Assembly (NCBI GenBank): GCA_051649305.1
Contig: JBOFGV010000125.1
Span: 3,702 to 67,701 of the forward strand
Direction: 5' to 3'
Origin: JADCCX01 sp051649305
GTDB lineage: Bacteria; Pseudomonadota; Alphaproteobacteria; Rhizobiales; Beijerinckiaceae
DNA length: 64,000 nucleotides
Below, piece after piece: positions 25,985 through 35,206 of the stretch (position 1 is its first letter; every line of letters starts with the position of its first letter). The notes beneath the pieces were generated by a model, which did no database searches, was not told where the DNA came from, and saw only the letters and a list, made by a program, of their open reading frames with translations. The position numbers and the translations under genes are program-made.

Positions 25985-26536
25985 ATGCTTTCATTGTCCA
26001 AACCACTGGGTCGCCTTGGGTTTCTGGCAGCAGTCACGCCTGTCAATCTGGCGATCTTCATTGCGGCCACAACAGCCATAGCTTTTCGCCCCACAGGTGG
26101 CGGCCATCTCGCGGTGCTCATTGTTGTGGGCGCATTGCAGGCAGTGTGGTTTGCGCTGCACAGCAGACGGTTTGCAGATGCGGGCAGGGGGCGTTTCTGG
26201 CCGCTGGTGACTTTTCTGATCTGCTTTGGCAGTTTCGCGCTTGGCTACATGATCATGGCAGCCCTTTGGTCTTCACCCGAAATCCAGCGGGAAGCTTTCA
26301 AGACTGCTGGTGCGCTGGCCGGTGGTGGCTATGCCGAGCACGTCGAGACCAATGCGCTGATCATCGAGTCTGGTCGTGCGATTGCCGGCCTGTTTGGTGC
26401 GGCGGGTGCCATAATTCTTAGCAGCCTGGTGATTATTGGCCTTGGCTTTGTGAGCTTCGCCAGCCTTGTTTTCAGCTGTATTGCGCTCGTTCTTCCGGGG
26501 CAAAAAGCGGTTCTTTTTGCCCCGAGACAGAACTGA
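25985..26536 (+). CDS. Hypothetical membrane protein, DUF805-like
   Basis: 183-residue protein with four likely membrane helices (about residues 17-37, 45-62, 80-103 and 134-172). The soluble turn HSRRFADAGRGRFWPLV resembles the RRLHD-x-G-x-S-x-W motif of DUF805 proteins, but the match is loose. The ATG at 25985 has gcggagg 10 bases upstream. Its stop codon abuts the stop of the convergent transglycosylase gene (TGATCA at 26534-26539). No functional clue comes from the neighbours. Confidence 0.6.
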   Translation: MLSLSKPLGRLGFLAAVTPVNLAIFIAATTAIAFRPTGGGHLAVLIVVGALQAVWFALHSRRFADAGRGRFWPLVTFLICFGSFALGYMIMAALWSSPEIQREAFKTAGALAGGGYAEHVETNALIIESGRAIAGLFGAAGAIILSSLVIIGLGFVSFASLVFSCIALVLPGQKAVLFAPRQN

Positions 26537-27079
26537 TCAAAGGCCTGCAACAACCCGACTGGCATACTGCGAACCTGTGCAGGAAGAAGCAAGACCAGCG
26601 TTGTGCAACTTGGCGGCACCGCGCGCTGTGCCGCACTTGCGGTAGGCAACGGCGAGGTGCTTCACGCCCCAGTACGCGCCGGTGTAGCCATTCAGGCCAG
26701 CTGCATTGCCGGTGTATCCAAGGCCACGGGCTGTCTGCAGCTTGATCTGCATTGGGCCGCGCTCGCCAGCCATGCCAACCAGTCCGTAGCGGCAGCGGCT
26801 TTCAACCCGGCAGACGGACAGAGCAAGGTTGCGCGGAAGGCCGTTTTGCTCTGCCAGACGCGCGACATCAGCAGCAGCTGGTCCAAGACCAAGGGTTGAT
26901 ATGGACGACAATGACCTGCCGGAGGACTGCTTACGTTTTGTCTTCACATCGGTTGTTGCCGAAGCGTCAGCAGAGCTCTGTTTCTGTAACAGGAAGAAAT
27001 TCAAGGCATCACCAGTGGCGTTGGCTGTCTGTGTCGAGGCTACGATGGCAATTGCCATAACAAGAGTTTTTGTCTTCAT
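26537..27079 (-). CDS. Small secreted lytic transglycosylase (SLT domain)
   Basis: 180-residue exported enzyme cleaving peptidoglycan glycan strands. A signal peptide (MKTKTLVMAIAIVASTQTANA) is followed by a linker of about 50 residues rich in Ser, Lys and Gln, then a compact SLT domain. The catalytic Glu is residue 93 in VCRVESRC, and GPMQIKLQTARGLGYTG and YWGVKHLAVAYRKCGTARGAAKLHNAG match the rest of the fold. The start at 27079 is chosen for the signal peptide; the frame extends back to 27202 without a plausible start. It could be cell-wall maintenance or the muramidase of an envelope machine. Confidence 0.85.
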   Translation of the reverse strand: MKTKTLVMAIAIVASTQTANATGDALNFFLLQKQSSADASATTDVKTKRKQSSGRSLSSISTLGLGPAAADVARLAEQNGLPRNLALSVCRVESRCRYGLVGMAGERGPMQIKLQTARGLGYTGNAAGLNGYTGAYWGVKHLAVAYRKCGTARGAAKLHNAGLASSCTGSQYASRVVAGL

Positions 27080-27388
27080 GTTATATTCCCATTCATTGAC
27101 GTATTGGCGAGGGGAGGCGCTATAGCCTCTATTGTCATGAATGTGCAATGAATACGTCATAAATATTGTAAATATGAGACATGCAGTTGCGATATTGACC
27201 ATAAATGTTAACAGATAAAACGAATTCTATGAATATTTATTCATTTTGATATGCGCTTTTTGCGGGGCTTGGATTGCGGAAATTTTGCCTCTTGTTTGAC
27301 AAGCGCGGTCAGGATGAGGCGGTCTGGCAAAAGGCGGACAGTGATCTGTGTTGACTGCAAGCTTGCGGAAGCGCTTGAACGGACCTGT
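27080..27388. other. 309-base gene-free stretch upstream of the transglycosylase
   Basis: It holds the promoter region of the transglycosylase and the tail beyond the GT-C-like gene. The part 27130-27250 is AT-rich. A short dyad aggc-gctata-gcct occurs around 27116-27129. I see no convincing gene; the plus-strand frames here are antisense shadows of the downstream gene. Confidence 0.45.
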
Positions 27389-29035
27389 TTACTTCAGCAG
27401 CATGTCAAAGCACGGTGTCAGGGGCACAATCCTGCGGCTTTCTGTTGCTGGTTTATAGATATTGGCTATCGCGATGCGTGCCTCCGTAACGGGGCAGAGC
27501 GGCAACAGGATTGCATCTGCACTGCGCATTTCATCCATGTCCCGTTTGTCTGGCGTTACCAGCGTTCTGGTTGGGTCGTTGCCAATCGAAATGCCAGTCA
27601 GTGGCGTGCGCTTCAGGATGACTGGCAGGGGATCAACAAAATCGAGCGTGACGATCTTTGCAAGTTTTTTGCCTGTTTTTGCCTCATGGTACAGCAAGGC
27701 TTTTGCAGCGTCATGCACGCTGATCAGCCAGTTGACCTGATAGTCGGTTTCTGAAAACAGAATGTAGGAGGGCAAAACCCCTTTGCGGGCGAGTTCAGCA
27801 TGAGCCTCTCGGCTCAGAGGATAGTGCTCCAGCATGGCACGAGCATGCTTCAGGATATCCGCCTTGGCAGACACACGGCCCACAGGCCCGAGCATGTCAG
27901 CCTCAACAGGTTTATAAAACGGAGCAGACATGATGCTGCGAGCCGCCCTGTGAAGCACTGAGATGGGAGCGGGCAGGGCGACAGCAGCCACCAAGCCTGC
28001 GATCAGCAGATTGGTGCCTTTCAGGTTAGTCTGCACGGACTGGAAAATTCTTATGAGGATAGGCCAGATCAGGATAAATTCGTGGCTGCCGGTGTTCTGC
28101 GTTTCAAAAACCGCACCCGCACCCAGAAGCGCGATCAGCCAGACAACCGGGGAATCGAGGCATTCCTTCAGCCTGCTAATTGTGAAAAGAGCGCGCTGGT
28201 GCCACAGCAGAACAGCAATCAGGACTGCTGCTGCACCAATTGTATTGAACTTGACCGACAGCAGGGTCAGAATTCTGGGAAGCAAGCTTCCAGTGTTTTG
28301 TTTTGCCAGATGGGCGATGTCTGACAAGTACGCCGCAATCAATCCTGTTTGTGCGTTCAGCAGCAACAGAAACGCGATCATAACGAGCGTTGAAACAATG
28401 GTATGCGTCGGTGAAAGCCTGCGTGTCAGCAAACCAAGCATGACAAGCGGCAAGGCCACTATGAACCCCGTGATCTTGGTCATGAAAAGCGCAAGCAACA
28501 GCATCGATGTCAGCCAGCTTGCCAGCGGTTTTCGCTCCACGAACAGCAATGTTGCACTGAGGATGTAGAGCAGCAGCGAGGCATGCCGGTTGTAATTGCC
28601 GTAGGCATCAAAGCCAGGGCTTGGATAAAGCTCGATGCCATTGATCGGCAGTGCAGCATACAGCATGAAAGGCAGCACCAACGCATAGGCATCTGCGCGT
28701 GACCTTGCGCTGGCCTCGCGAACGACCACCAGCATCAATGGCAAGGCGACGATCAGGATTGCGTGATGAACCGCGAGCATTGTTGCCGCGCGCGGGAAGA
28801 GCTGGTTTGTCCAGTTAAACAGCACATAGCCAAGTGCGCCAACGGGTATGAAGAAATCGACGTGCGGGGTTTGCCCCAGCTGCATGCGATAGGCTGTGTC
28901 GACGTAGGTGTAGATATCCCAGTAGTTTGGCCCCAATGGCAATCGCAGCGGCAAGGACAGCACTGTGATCATGGCCAAAGCGAACAGTGCCATCAATCCT
29001 ACTGGGGACCACATGTGTCTGATCAAAGCGGCCAT
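27389..29035 (-). CDS. GT-C-like polytopic membrane protein, possible lipid-linked sugar transferase
   Basis: 548-residue protein with about ten membrane helices in residues 1-370 and a soluble C-terminal domain of about 180 residues. The first periplasmic loop reads NYWDIYTYVDTAYRMQLGQTPHVDFFIPVGALGYV, the acidic loop pattern of GT-C glycosyltransferases that use polyprenyl-phosphate sugars. No named family is certain. The ATG at 29035 overlaps the stop of the DprE1-like gene (TGATG), and the three genes up to 31649 form one operon. By context it may transfer the pentose made by its neighbours to a surface glycan. Confidence 0.7.
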   Translation of the reverse strand: MAALIRHMWSPVGLMALFALAMITVLSLPLRLPLGPNYWDIYTYVDTAYRMQLGQTPHVDFFIPVGALGYVLFNWTNQLFPRAATMLAVHHAILIVALPLMLVVVREASARSRADAYALVLPFMLYAALPINGIELYPSPGFDAYGNYNRHASLLLYILSATLLFVERKPLASWLTSMLLLALFMTKITGFIVALPLVMLGLLTRRLSPTHTIVSTLVMIAFLLLLNAQTGLIAAYLSDIAHLAKQNTGSLLPRILTLLSVKFNTIGAAAVLIAVLLWHQRALFTISRLKECLDSPVVWLIALLGAGAVFETQNTGSHEFILIWPILIRIFQSVQTNLKGTNLLIAGLVAAVALPAPISVLHRAARSIMSAPFYKPVEADMLGPVGRVSAKADILKHARAMLEHYPLSREAHAELARKGVLPSYILFSETDYQVNWLISVHDAAKALLYHEAKTGKKLAKIVTLDFVDPLPVILKRTPLTGISIGNDPTRTLVTPDKRDMDEMRSADAILLPLCPVTEARIAIANIYKPATESRRIVPLTPCFDMLLK

Positions 29036-30366
29036 CAATCGCCCTGCCTTCCGACAGCAGCCAGCAGGTTCACGCGCGATGCAAACTCAGATCGTGCCAT
29101 GGGATCCATGTATTGCCGGAAATCATCGAGCTCCGGAAAAGACTGCTGGAATGTCTCGGCAGACATATGTGCGTCTTTATAGGGGCTGATCCGCCCGCCG
29201 GACGAAAGCGCCAGCTCGTCCAGTCGATCAAGCAGCGCATCTGTCTGCTTGCCGCGCCAGGCAAAATCCAGCGTCAGTGTTGCTCCCTCGCGCGGAAATG
29301 ACAGCAGGCCCGGCGAGGCTGTTTTACCAAAGATCTTGAGCACAGTGAGAAACGAGCCGTGGTTGGCGGCCTGTGTTGTTTCAAGCATTGTCGCGATGGT
29401 TTCTTCTGCCGCTTCCAGCGGAATGATGCATTGGTGCTGGCGCAATCCTTTGGGTCCGTAAAGCTTGTTCCAGTGGCCGACGGCATCAAGAGGAAAGAAA
29501 AAGCTTCCGGCGCTGCAGCGCTTCGGTCCCTTTTGCGACAGGGTCTTGGCGCGGTAAAGAGTATTGAAAGCCCTTAGGCTGAGTGTGTTGATGAGATTGA
29601 CAGGAGGCGTGAAAGGCACACCAACACGCGCCTTTGCTGGCAGTGCAACAGATGCATTGACTCTGGCATGTCGCCCTTTGAGCAGCACACCTTTGCCAAG
29701 AGCGCTGCCGGTGGCAAGGCTGTCTATCCAGGCGACAGTGTATGGAAAATCATCCAGCTCTTTCTGTTGTTCTGCTTGTTGAAAGAAATCCGAAAGGCAG
29801 GAGAGGGCAACAACCTCCTGAATGATATCGCTGGAGGTGACAGGCATGAGTTGCAGTTCAACCCATGTCACCACGCCTGTCAGGCCCATGCCGCCGATCG
29901 TGGCGCAGAAAAGGGCGATGTTCTTGTCCGGGCTGCAGACCTGCCTTGTGCCATCAGATCGCAGAATTTCGAAGGCGCGCACTGATGTGCCAAAGCTGCC
30001 TTGCACATGGTGGTTCTTGCCATGGATATCATTGGCCAATGCGCCGCCAAGCGTGACGTATTGAGTGCCCGGAACAACAGCTGGAAACCAGCCGGTGTCG
30101 GCAACAAGACGGATAAGATCTCCGAGAAGAAGGCCAGCTTCAGCCCGGATGATGCCTGTTGTCTTGTCAAAAGATATCACCTGCCGGCACTGTCGCATGT
30201 CAATCAGCGTGCCGCTTTCGGGAAAGCAGCTGTCCCCATAGCTTCGACCATTGCCGTAGGCGAGCCATGGGCCGTCAGGCAGCTGAAACGATGAGCTGTC
30301 CTGCGGTGTCAGGACGCGATCTGGCCTTGTGCTCAACCCACCCCATGAGGTGTATTGCGAAAGCAT
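29035..30366 (-). CDS. FAD-linked oxidase, DprE1-like (decaprenylphosphoryl-ribose 2-oxidase family)
   Basis: 443-residue flavoprotein of the vanillyl-alcohol-oxidase fold. The FAD-binding segments GNGRSYGDSC (near residue 40) and VVPGTQYVTLGGALANDIHGKNHHVQGSFG (near residue 95) are almost diagnostic of DprE1, which oxidises polyprenyl-phospho-ribose to the 2-keto intermediate. It starts on an ATG overlapping the ubiA stop by one base and overlaps the next gene likewise. The partner reductase DprE2, a short-chain dehydrogenase, is not in the operon or window. In Azorhizobium the related NoeH works in Nod-factor arabinosylation, so a role in a glycan pentose is likely but inferred. Confidence 0.85.
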   Translation of the reverse strand: MLSQYTSWGGLSTRPDRVLTPQDSSSFQLPDGPWLAYGNGRSYGDSCFPESGTLIDMRQCRQVISFDKTTGIIRAEAGLLLGDLIRLVADTGWFPAVVPGTQYVTLGGALANDIHGKNHHVQGSFGTSVRAFEILRSDGTRQVCSPDKNIALFCATIGGMGLTGVVTWVELQLMPVTSSDIIQEVVALSCLSDFFQQAEQQKELDDFPYTVAWIDSLATGSALGKGVLLKGRHARVNASVALPAKARVGVPFTPPVNLINTLSLRAFNTLYRAKTLSQKGPKRCSAGSFFFPLDAVGHWNKLYGPKGLRQHQCIIPLEAAEETIATMLETTQAANHGSFLTVLKIFGKTASPGLLSFPREGATLTLDFAWRGKQTDALLDRLDELALSSGGRISPYKDAHMSAETFQQSFPELDDFRQYMDPMARSEFASRVNLLAAVGRQGD

Positions 30367-31649
30367 CAGACCGCCATGATGAAAATGAACGCCACAATCG
30401 CCGCCATGAGATGGCTGCGCCAGTCCCTTATCAGGAACATAATCGGATCATCCGGCAATTCCCGCCGCTTGGCGAGAACCCAGATGCGACCGATGACATA
30501 GAGGACAATCGGGCAGACCAGCCATATCAGTTCGCGGTGCTTGTAGAGGCCGGATTTGCCAGCCCCTTCTACAAAAAGGGCCAGAACGATGACAGCAGCA
30601 AAGCCACTGGCGACACCCAGTTGCGAAAGCATGTCAAGATCAGTGCGGCGATAGCCACGGCCCATAAAGCGCTTGGCATCAGGGTCATCCGTTTCCACGG
30701 TATCGAGCTCAACATAGCGCTTCACCAGCGCAAGGCTGAGAAAGAGGAACATCGAAAATGCGAGGAGCCAGTTCGACAGTTCAATAGGCCCGGCAGCATT
30801 GCCCGCCAGAATGCGGAGGGTGTAGGCACCAGAAAGTGCGAGCACATCGACGAGCAATTTGCGCTTGAGATAGAATGTGTAGCCGAGATTGAGCGTCACA
30901 TAGGCAGCCAGCACAAGGCTAAACATTTTTGGCAGCCAAATGGATATCAATAATGCGCTGCCGATCAGCAGCGGAATCATCAGCAGTCCCGCAGAAACCG
31001 GCAAGGCACCGCTGGCAAAGGGGCGTCGCTGTTTGCTGGGGTGGCGTCTGTCCTGACGCAGATCCATGATATCGTTCATCAGATAAATGGATGACGCGAC
31101 CAACCCAAAGCAGATGAAGGCAAGGAGCGTGTTGATCAATGGTTCTGCGAAGAAGACCTGATGCGACATGAGCAAAGGCACAAAGACCAGCACGTTCTTT
31201 GTCCATTGATGCAACCGCAAGGCTTTCGCTATTGAATAGAGCGTGCCGTGTTTGGTGGGCGACTGCGGCGCAGCGGTCAAGCCATCAAAAGCAGCATCCG
31301 GTGTCAAGCCGAGATGCATAAGAATAGCCTGTTGCCAGCTTGCAGGAAGACTGCTGTTGATTACAGGGTTTTGCCCCGTAGCAAAGCGGCCCCGCAATTC
31401 CTGAACATACTGCCAATCATAGCGCAACGCTGTTGGATCACAGGGGAGGGCCTCGATCGAGGACTGTCCTTGTGTGAGCCATTGCACTGCCCGAGACGGT
31501 GTATCCCGCAGGGTCAGGACAAACAGTTCCAGACCAAGGCTGGAGAGGATGATATCACGCTCAAGCACGATTGTGCCGCTGGACGCAGCATTGCCTGACA
31601 AGGCTATTGGCGCCCCAAAGCCGGTCGCCACATGATCGTGCGTAGTCAA
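30366..31649 (-). CDS. UbiA-family polyprenyl-phosphate phosphoribosyltransferase-like protein with degenerate HAD-like N-terminus
   Basis: 427-residue protein. From about residue 145 it is a UbiA prenyltransferase fold with nine helices; the first aspartate motif is NDIMDLRQDRRHPSKQRRP and the second acidic loop is YVELDTVETDDPDAKRFMGRGYRRTDLDML, the pattern of the decaprenyl-phosphate phosphoribosyltransferase branch. Residues 25-135 resemble the HAD phosphatase domain often fused to this family, but the DxDGT nucleophile motif is missing (the segment reads VLERDIILSS). The start is a TTG at 31649 preceded by aggggcg at a good distance. It would supply polyprenyl-phospho-ribose (5-phosphate) to the DprE1-like oxidase next door. 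Confidence 0.8.
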   Translation of the reverse strand: MTTHDHVATGFGAPIALSGNAASSGTIVLERDIILSSLGLELFVLTLRDTPSRAVQWLTQGQSSIEALPCDPTALRYDWQYVQELRGRFATGQNPVINSSLPASWQQAILMHLGLTPDAAFDGLTAAPQSPTKHGTLYSIAKALRLHQWTKNVLVFVPLLMSHQVFFAEPLINTLLAFICFGLVASSIYLMNDIMDLRQDRRHPSKQRRPFASGALPVSAGLLMIPLLIGSALLISIWLPKMFSLVLAAYVTLNLGYTFYLKRKLLVDVLALSGAYTLRILAGNAAGPIELSNWLLAFSMFLFLSLALVKRYVELDTVETDDPDAKRFMGRGYRRTDLDMLSQLGVASGFAAVIVLALFVEGAGKSGLYKHRELIWLVCPIVLYVIGRIWVLAKRRELPDDPIMFLIRDWRSHLMAAIVAFIFIMAV

Positions 31650-31752
31650 TCGTCGCCCCTGAATTTTCCCAGTTTTGACTATGCCTCAAAAATGACTGCT
31701 TTGCACCTGCAATCCGGCCTTTACCTTAACCAGCTGCAACACGCCGCAAGGG

Positions 31753-33465
31753 TCAAAGGCCTGTATTTATCAGACTGGCGATGCGTTCTGCGACCATGAC
31801 TGTCGGAACATTTAGATTGGCACAGGGAATCGTTGGAAGAATTGAGGCATCACAAACGCGCAGTCCCAAAACGCCATGCACACGACCTGATGAATCTGTG
31901 ACAGCCATCGTATTGGAAAGCTGACCCATGCGGCAGGTTCCCGATGCGTGCCAGACGCCTGTCACTGAACTTTGCAGATACGCATCGAGGGCGGCCTCGT
32001 CATTGAGCAGATCATCCAGCGATGGGCCTTCATGGGTAAGGGCGCGCATGAGGCTGGCACCATAGGGGCCAGCCATATCAACCAGTACTCCGGCAAGCCC
32101 CGTTGCCAGACGGTTTTTCGTCGTCACCGGACCATACTTACGGGCGCGATCAGAGAGGCGTGCGGGCTGCGGATATCCTGCAGCGCCGCTGCCTGCGATA
32201 TCTTTGGCAAGACCTGCAATCGTGTGGAAAGCATCGCGCAAACGGATCAGATCCCGCTCGTCGGATAACAGCCGCATATCAATGAGAGGAGGCTGGTCAA
32301 TATCGGGATCAAGTTCTACGTAGCCCCGGCTGTAGCTCTTGTTGACCCAGAAGGCCAAAGCACCCATGCGCTTGCCCACGCCATGCCAGGCTGAGCGCCC
32401 CATGATGCCAAGGTGCATGTCACCTGCAGGACATCCTTCCAAGCCAGAAGAGAAGCGCCAGACTGCCGGGATGTGATGGGCGTTGTCATGCCGCATGCGG
32501 CTCTGGTGCGGCAGGTAAAGGGCGACACCGGCGTAGGGGTGCTCCATGAGATTTTGCCCAACGCCTGCAAGATGTTTGACAGGGTTTATGCCGCGCTCTT
32601 TCAGGTGCGCAGAAGGGCCAATGCCGGAGCGCATCAGCAGCGCAGGTGTCTGCAACGCACCGGCTGAAACGATGACTTCTCTCGCGCGTACCGGCACCTC
32701 TGCCGCGCCCAGATTGAGCATGACCCCTGTCACGCTCTGCTCTGCCGTGATCAGTCTGGAAACAGAAACACCTGTTATAACAGTGAGATTAGGGCGTTTC
32801 CGCACATCTTGAGTCAGCCATGCTAGCGAAGTTGGAACCCGCTGAAGCTTCTCATCAAGGTTCACGGCCTGCGCAAAGACCCCGTCCCGCCATTCGCCGT
32901 TTTGATCCGCATGTTCGTGAATGCCACGCTGGCTAAGCACATTGACGGCGGCATTCACAAAGCCCGAGCGCCAGATATCAGGCACCGCACGGATAGGCAA
33001 TGGACCATCCCTGCCATGCAGAGGGCCGTCCACTTCCAGATGTCTTTCAAGCTTGCTGAAAAAAGGCAGAACGTTGTCCCAGTTCCAGCCATCTGCGCCG
33101 TGGGCTTCCCATTCGTCATAGTCGGCTGGTGAGCCGCGGTTGGCACCAATGCCGTTGATTGCAGAACCACCGCCAAGGACGCGCCCTTGCGAATAAGGCA
33201 CTGCCTTTCGCTGTGCAGCATCGTTGCCTCCGGTTCCGCCCATTTTCACTTTCAAGTTTGTGTAGGTGAGGGCGGGGTCAAAATAGGCAATGCCGGGATA
33301 GGCGGCGGCCACCTGGGGCGGCAGGTTCTGTGCTGAAATATCCTGTCCAGCCTCGATCAGAAGCACTTCGCGCGATGGTCTTTCAGACAGGCGAGCGGCC
33401 AGAACACAGCCAGCCGAGCCGCCACCAACGATGATCACATCAAAAGGTTTTTGAGGAATCTGCAT
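31753..33465 (-). CDS. GMC-family FAD oxidoreductase (choline dehydrogenase-like)
   Basis: 570-residue flavoprotein of the glucose-methanol-choline family. The ADP-binding motif DVIIVGGGSAGCVLAARLSE is at residues 9-28; GRVLGGGSAINGIGANRG and the second GMC signature GALQTPALLMRSGIGP follow. The C-terminal catalytic area has TGVWHASGTCRMGQ with the active-site His, and the tail LRVCDASILPTIPCANLNVPTVMVAERIA. It oxidises an alcohol to an aldehyde or acid; substrates vary widely. It is read divergently from the oligopeptide-type ABC importer with a 75-base gap, suggesting a shared substrate or regulation. Confidence 0.88.
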   Translation of the reverse strand: MQIPQKPFDVIIVGGGSAGCVLAARLSERPSREVLLIEAGQDISAQNLPPQVAAAYPGIAYFDPALTYTNLKVKMGGTGGNDAAQRKAVPYSQGRVLGGGSAINGIGANRGSPADYDEWEAHGADGWNWDNVLPFFSKLERHLEVDGPLHGRDGPLPIRAVPDIWRSGFVNAAVNVLSQRGIHEHADQNGEWRDGVFAQAVNLDEKLQRVPTSLAWLTQDVRKRPNLTVITGVSVSRLITAEQSVTGVMLNLGAAEVPVRAREVIVSAGALQTPALLMRSGIGPSAHLKERGINPVKHLAGVGQNLMEHPYAGVALYLPHQSRMRHDNAHHIPAVWRFSSGLEGCPAGDMHLGIMGRSAWHGVGKRMGALAFWVNKSYSRGYVELDPDIDQPPLIDMRLLSDERDLIRLRDAFHTIAGLAKDIAGSGAAGYPQPARLSDRARKYGPVTTKNRLATGLAGVLVDMAGPYGASLMRALTHEGPSLDDLLNDEAALDAYLQSSVTGVWHASGTCRMGQLSNTMAVTDSSGRVHGVLGLRVCDASILPTIPCANLNVPTVMVAERIASLINTGL

Positions 33466-33540
33466 GCATCAGCATCGCAGCGCTTGCATCGAAGGGAAAG
33501 TCCAGTTCTATTGATGCCAGTATTTTTCTGGGAGGAAGAC

Positions 33541-35151
33541 ATGACTGTTTCGAAAACAACCAGCCGCCGGACAATCACCAAGGGGTTGGCTGCTGCTCTG
33601 ATCGCCACACCTTTTGGCACCATGACGCGCAGCGCATGGGCGCAGGCGCGCCGCACCGGCACATTGACATCGCTGATTACGCCGGAACCACCCATCCTCA
33701 TTCTGGGGGTCAACAATCAGGGGCCAACACTGATTGTTGCCAGCAAGATCTTTGAAGGACTGCTGACCTACTCCCAGAAACTGGAGCCGATGCCCGGTCT
33801 GGCCAAGAGCTTCTCGTTGGCAGCTGACAACGTAACCTACACCTTCAATCTGCAAACTGGCGTGACATGGCATGACGGCAAGCCGTTCTCGGCGGAAGAC
33901 GTGGTCTTCTCGATCATGAACTTCCACATGGAGCTCTCGCCACGCTCGCGCGCGATTTTCCAGCGTATTGAGAGCTGCACTGCCAAGGATGCAAACACCG
34001 TTGAGCTGAAGCTGAAAGCGCCGTTCCAGCCTTTCCTGCTGATGTTTGACTCCACCACCTGCGCCATCATGCCCAAGCATATTTACGGCGGGCAGGATGC
34101 TGCAGCCATGCGCAACAACCCTGCCAACCAGACGCCGGTTGGCACAGGGCCGTTCAAGTTGGGTGAGTGGCAGCGGGGCAACTTCATCAAGCTCGTGAAA
34201 AACGACAAATATTGGCAGGTGGGCAAGCCTGCGCTCGATGAGGTGATCTACCGTGTGATCCCGGATTCAAACCTGCGTGGTGTAGCGCTGCAAACCGGTC
34301 AGGTTCAGCTCACAGGCTTCAACGACATCGAGGCTTTTGATGTGCCGCGCTACAAGGCTGAGCCAAATCTGGAAGTGAACCTTGGCGGCTGGGAATATTT
34401 TGGCCCGCTATCATGGATTGAGCTCAACCACCGCTCCAAGCCGCTGGATAACCCCAAGGTGCGCCGTGCGCTGTCCATGCTGATTGATCGCAACTTCATC
34501 CTCAACCGCCTCTGGTTTGGTGTCGGCAAGGCCGCGACCAGCCCTATCAGCTCGGCCACCAAGTTCCACGATGCATCGGTGAAGTTGCCGGCCTTTGATG
34601 AAAAAGCTGCAGCAGCCTTGCTGGATGAAGCTGGTCACAAGGCCGGTGCTGATGGCACACGCTTTGAACTCAAATTCATGCCGCTGCCTTACGGTGAAAT
34701 CTGGAACCGCTTGGGTGAATACATCCGCCAGCAGTTTGCCAAGGTCGGCATCAAGCTGGTGGCTGAGGCTGTTGATGCCGCCACATGGGCGCGCAAGCTG
34801 GGCCAGTGGGAATATGATGTGACGATCAACTTCGTCTACCAGTGGGGCGACCCGACACTGGGCGTGGAGCGCACCTATGTCTCCACAAACATCCAGAAGG
34901 TGCCTTTTACCAACACGGCTGGCTACACCAACCCGAAGGTGGATGAACTCTTCAAGACGGCGCGCGAGAACCCTGATCCTGCCGTGCGCGCCAAGGCTTT
35001 CTCGGATGTGCAGAACGTCATCGTTGAGGACATGCCATTGATCTGGCTGCTGGAGCTTTCGTTCCCGACCATCCATGACAAGCGATTGAAGAATGTCGTG
35101 GCGGGAGCCACCGGCATTCACATGAACTTTGCTGATGTGAGCTTTACCTGA
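33541..35151 (+). CDS. ABC transporter substrate-binding protein, family 5 (peptide/nickel/opine type)
   Basis: 536-residue periplasmic receptor. The N-terminus carries a twin-arginine style signal (SRRTITKG then a hydrophobic stretch, cleavage after AWAQA). Family 5 motifs include YTFNLQTGVTWHDGKPFSAEDVVFSIMNF and NPANQTPVGTGPFKLGEWQRGN. A gggaggaag box precedes the ATG at 33541; the frame runs upstream to 33451 but enters the divergent gene. It heads the operon with two permeases and a fused ATPase. The ligand could be a peptide, opine, sugar or nickel chelate; there is no residue-level clue. Confidence 0.9.
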   Translation: MTVSKTTSRRTITKGLAAALIATPFGTMTRSAWAQARRTGTLTSLITPEPPILILGVNNQGPTLIVASKIFEGLLTYSQKLEPMPGLAKSFSLAADNVTYTFNLQTGVTWHDGKPFSAEDVVFSIMNFHMELSPRSRAIFQRIESCTAKDANTVELKLKAPFQPFLLMFDSTTCAIMPKHIYGGQDAAAMRNNPANQTPVGTGPFKLGEWQRGNFIKLVKNDKYWQVGKPALDEVIYRVIPDSNLRGVALQTGQVQLTGFNDIEAFDVPRYKAEPNLEVNLGGWEYFGPLSWIELNHRSKPLDNPKVRRALSMLIDRNFILNRLWFGVGKAATSPISSATKFHDASVKLPAFDEKAAAALLDEAGHKAGADGTRFELKFMPLPYGEIWNRLGEYIRQQFAKVGIKLVAEAVDAATWARKLGQWEYDVTINFVYQWGDPTLGVERTYVSTNIQKVPFTNTAGYTNPKVDELFKTARENPDPAVRAKAFSDVQNVIVEDMPLIWLLELSFPTIHDKRLKNVVAGATGIHMNFADVSFT

Positions 35152-35170
35152 TGGGTGAAGCAGGCAAGCG

Positions 35171-35195
35171 CTCCCTCTCCCCAGTGGAGAGGGAG
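35171..35195 (+). promoter_or_regulatory. Hairpin between receptor and permease genes, sequestering the dppB ribosome binding site
   Basis: Ten-base arms (ctccctctcc and ggagagggag) with loop ccagt, in the 55-base gap between the receptor stop and the permease start. The 3' arm overlaps the ggaggg Shine-Dalgarno of the permease gene (about 35191-35197). Such intergenic stems often stabilise the receptor mRNA and lower translation of the permeases. No T-run follows, so it is not an intrinsic terminator. Confidence 0.55.
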
Positions 35196-35206
35196 GGAAT
35201 GGCACT

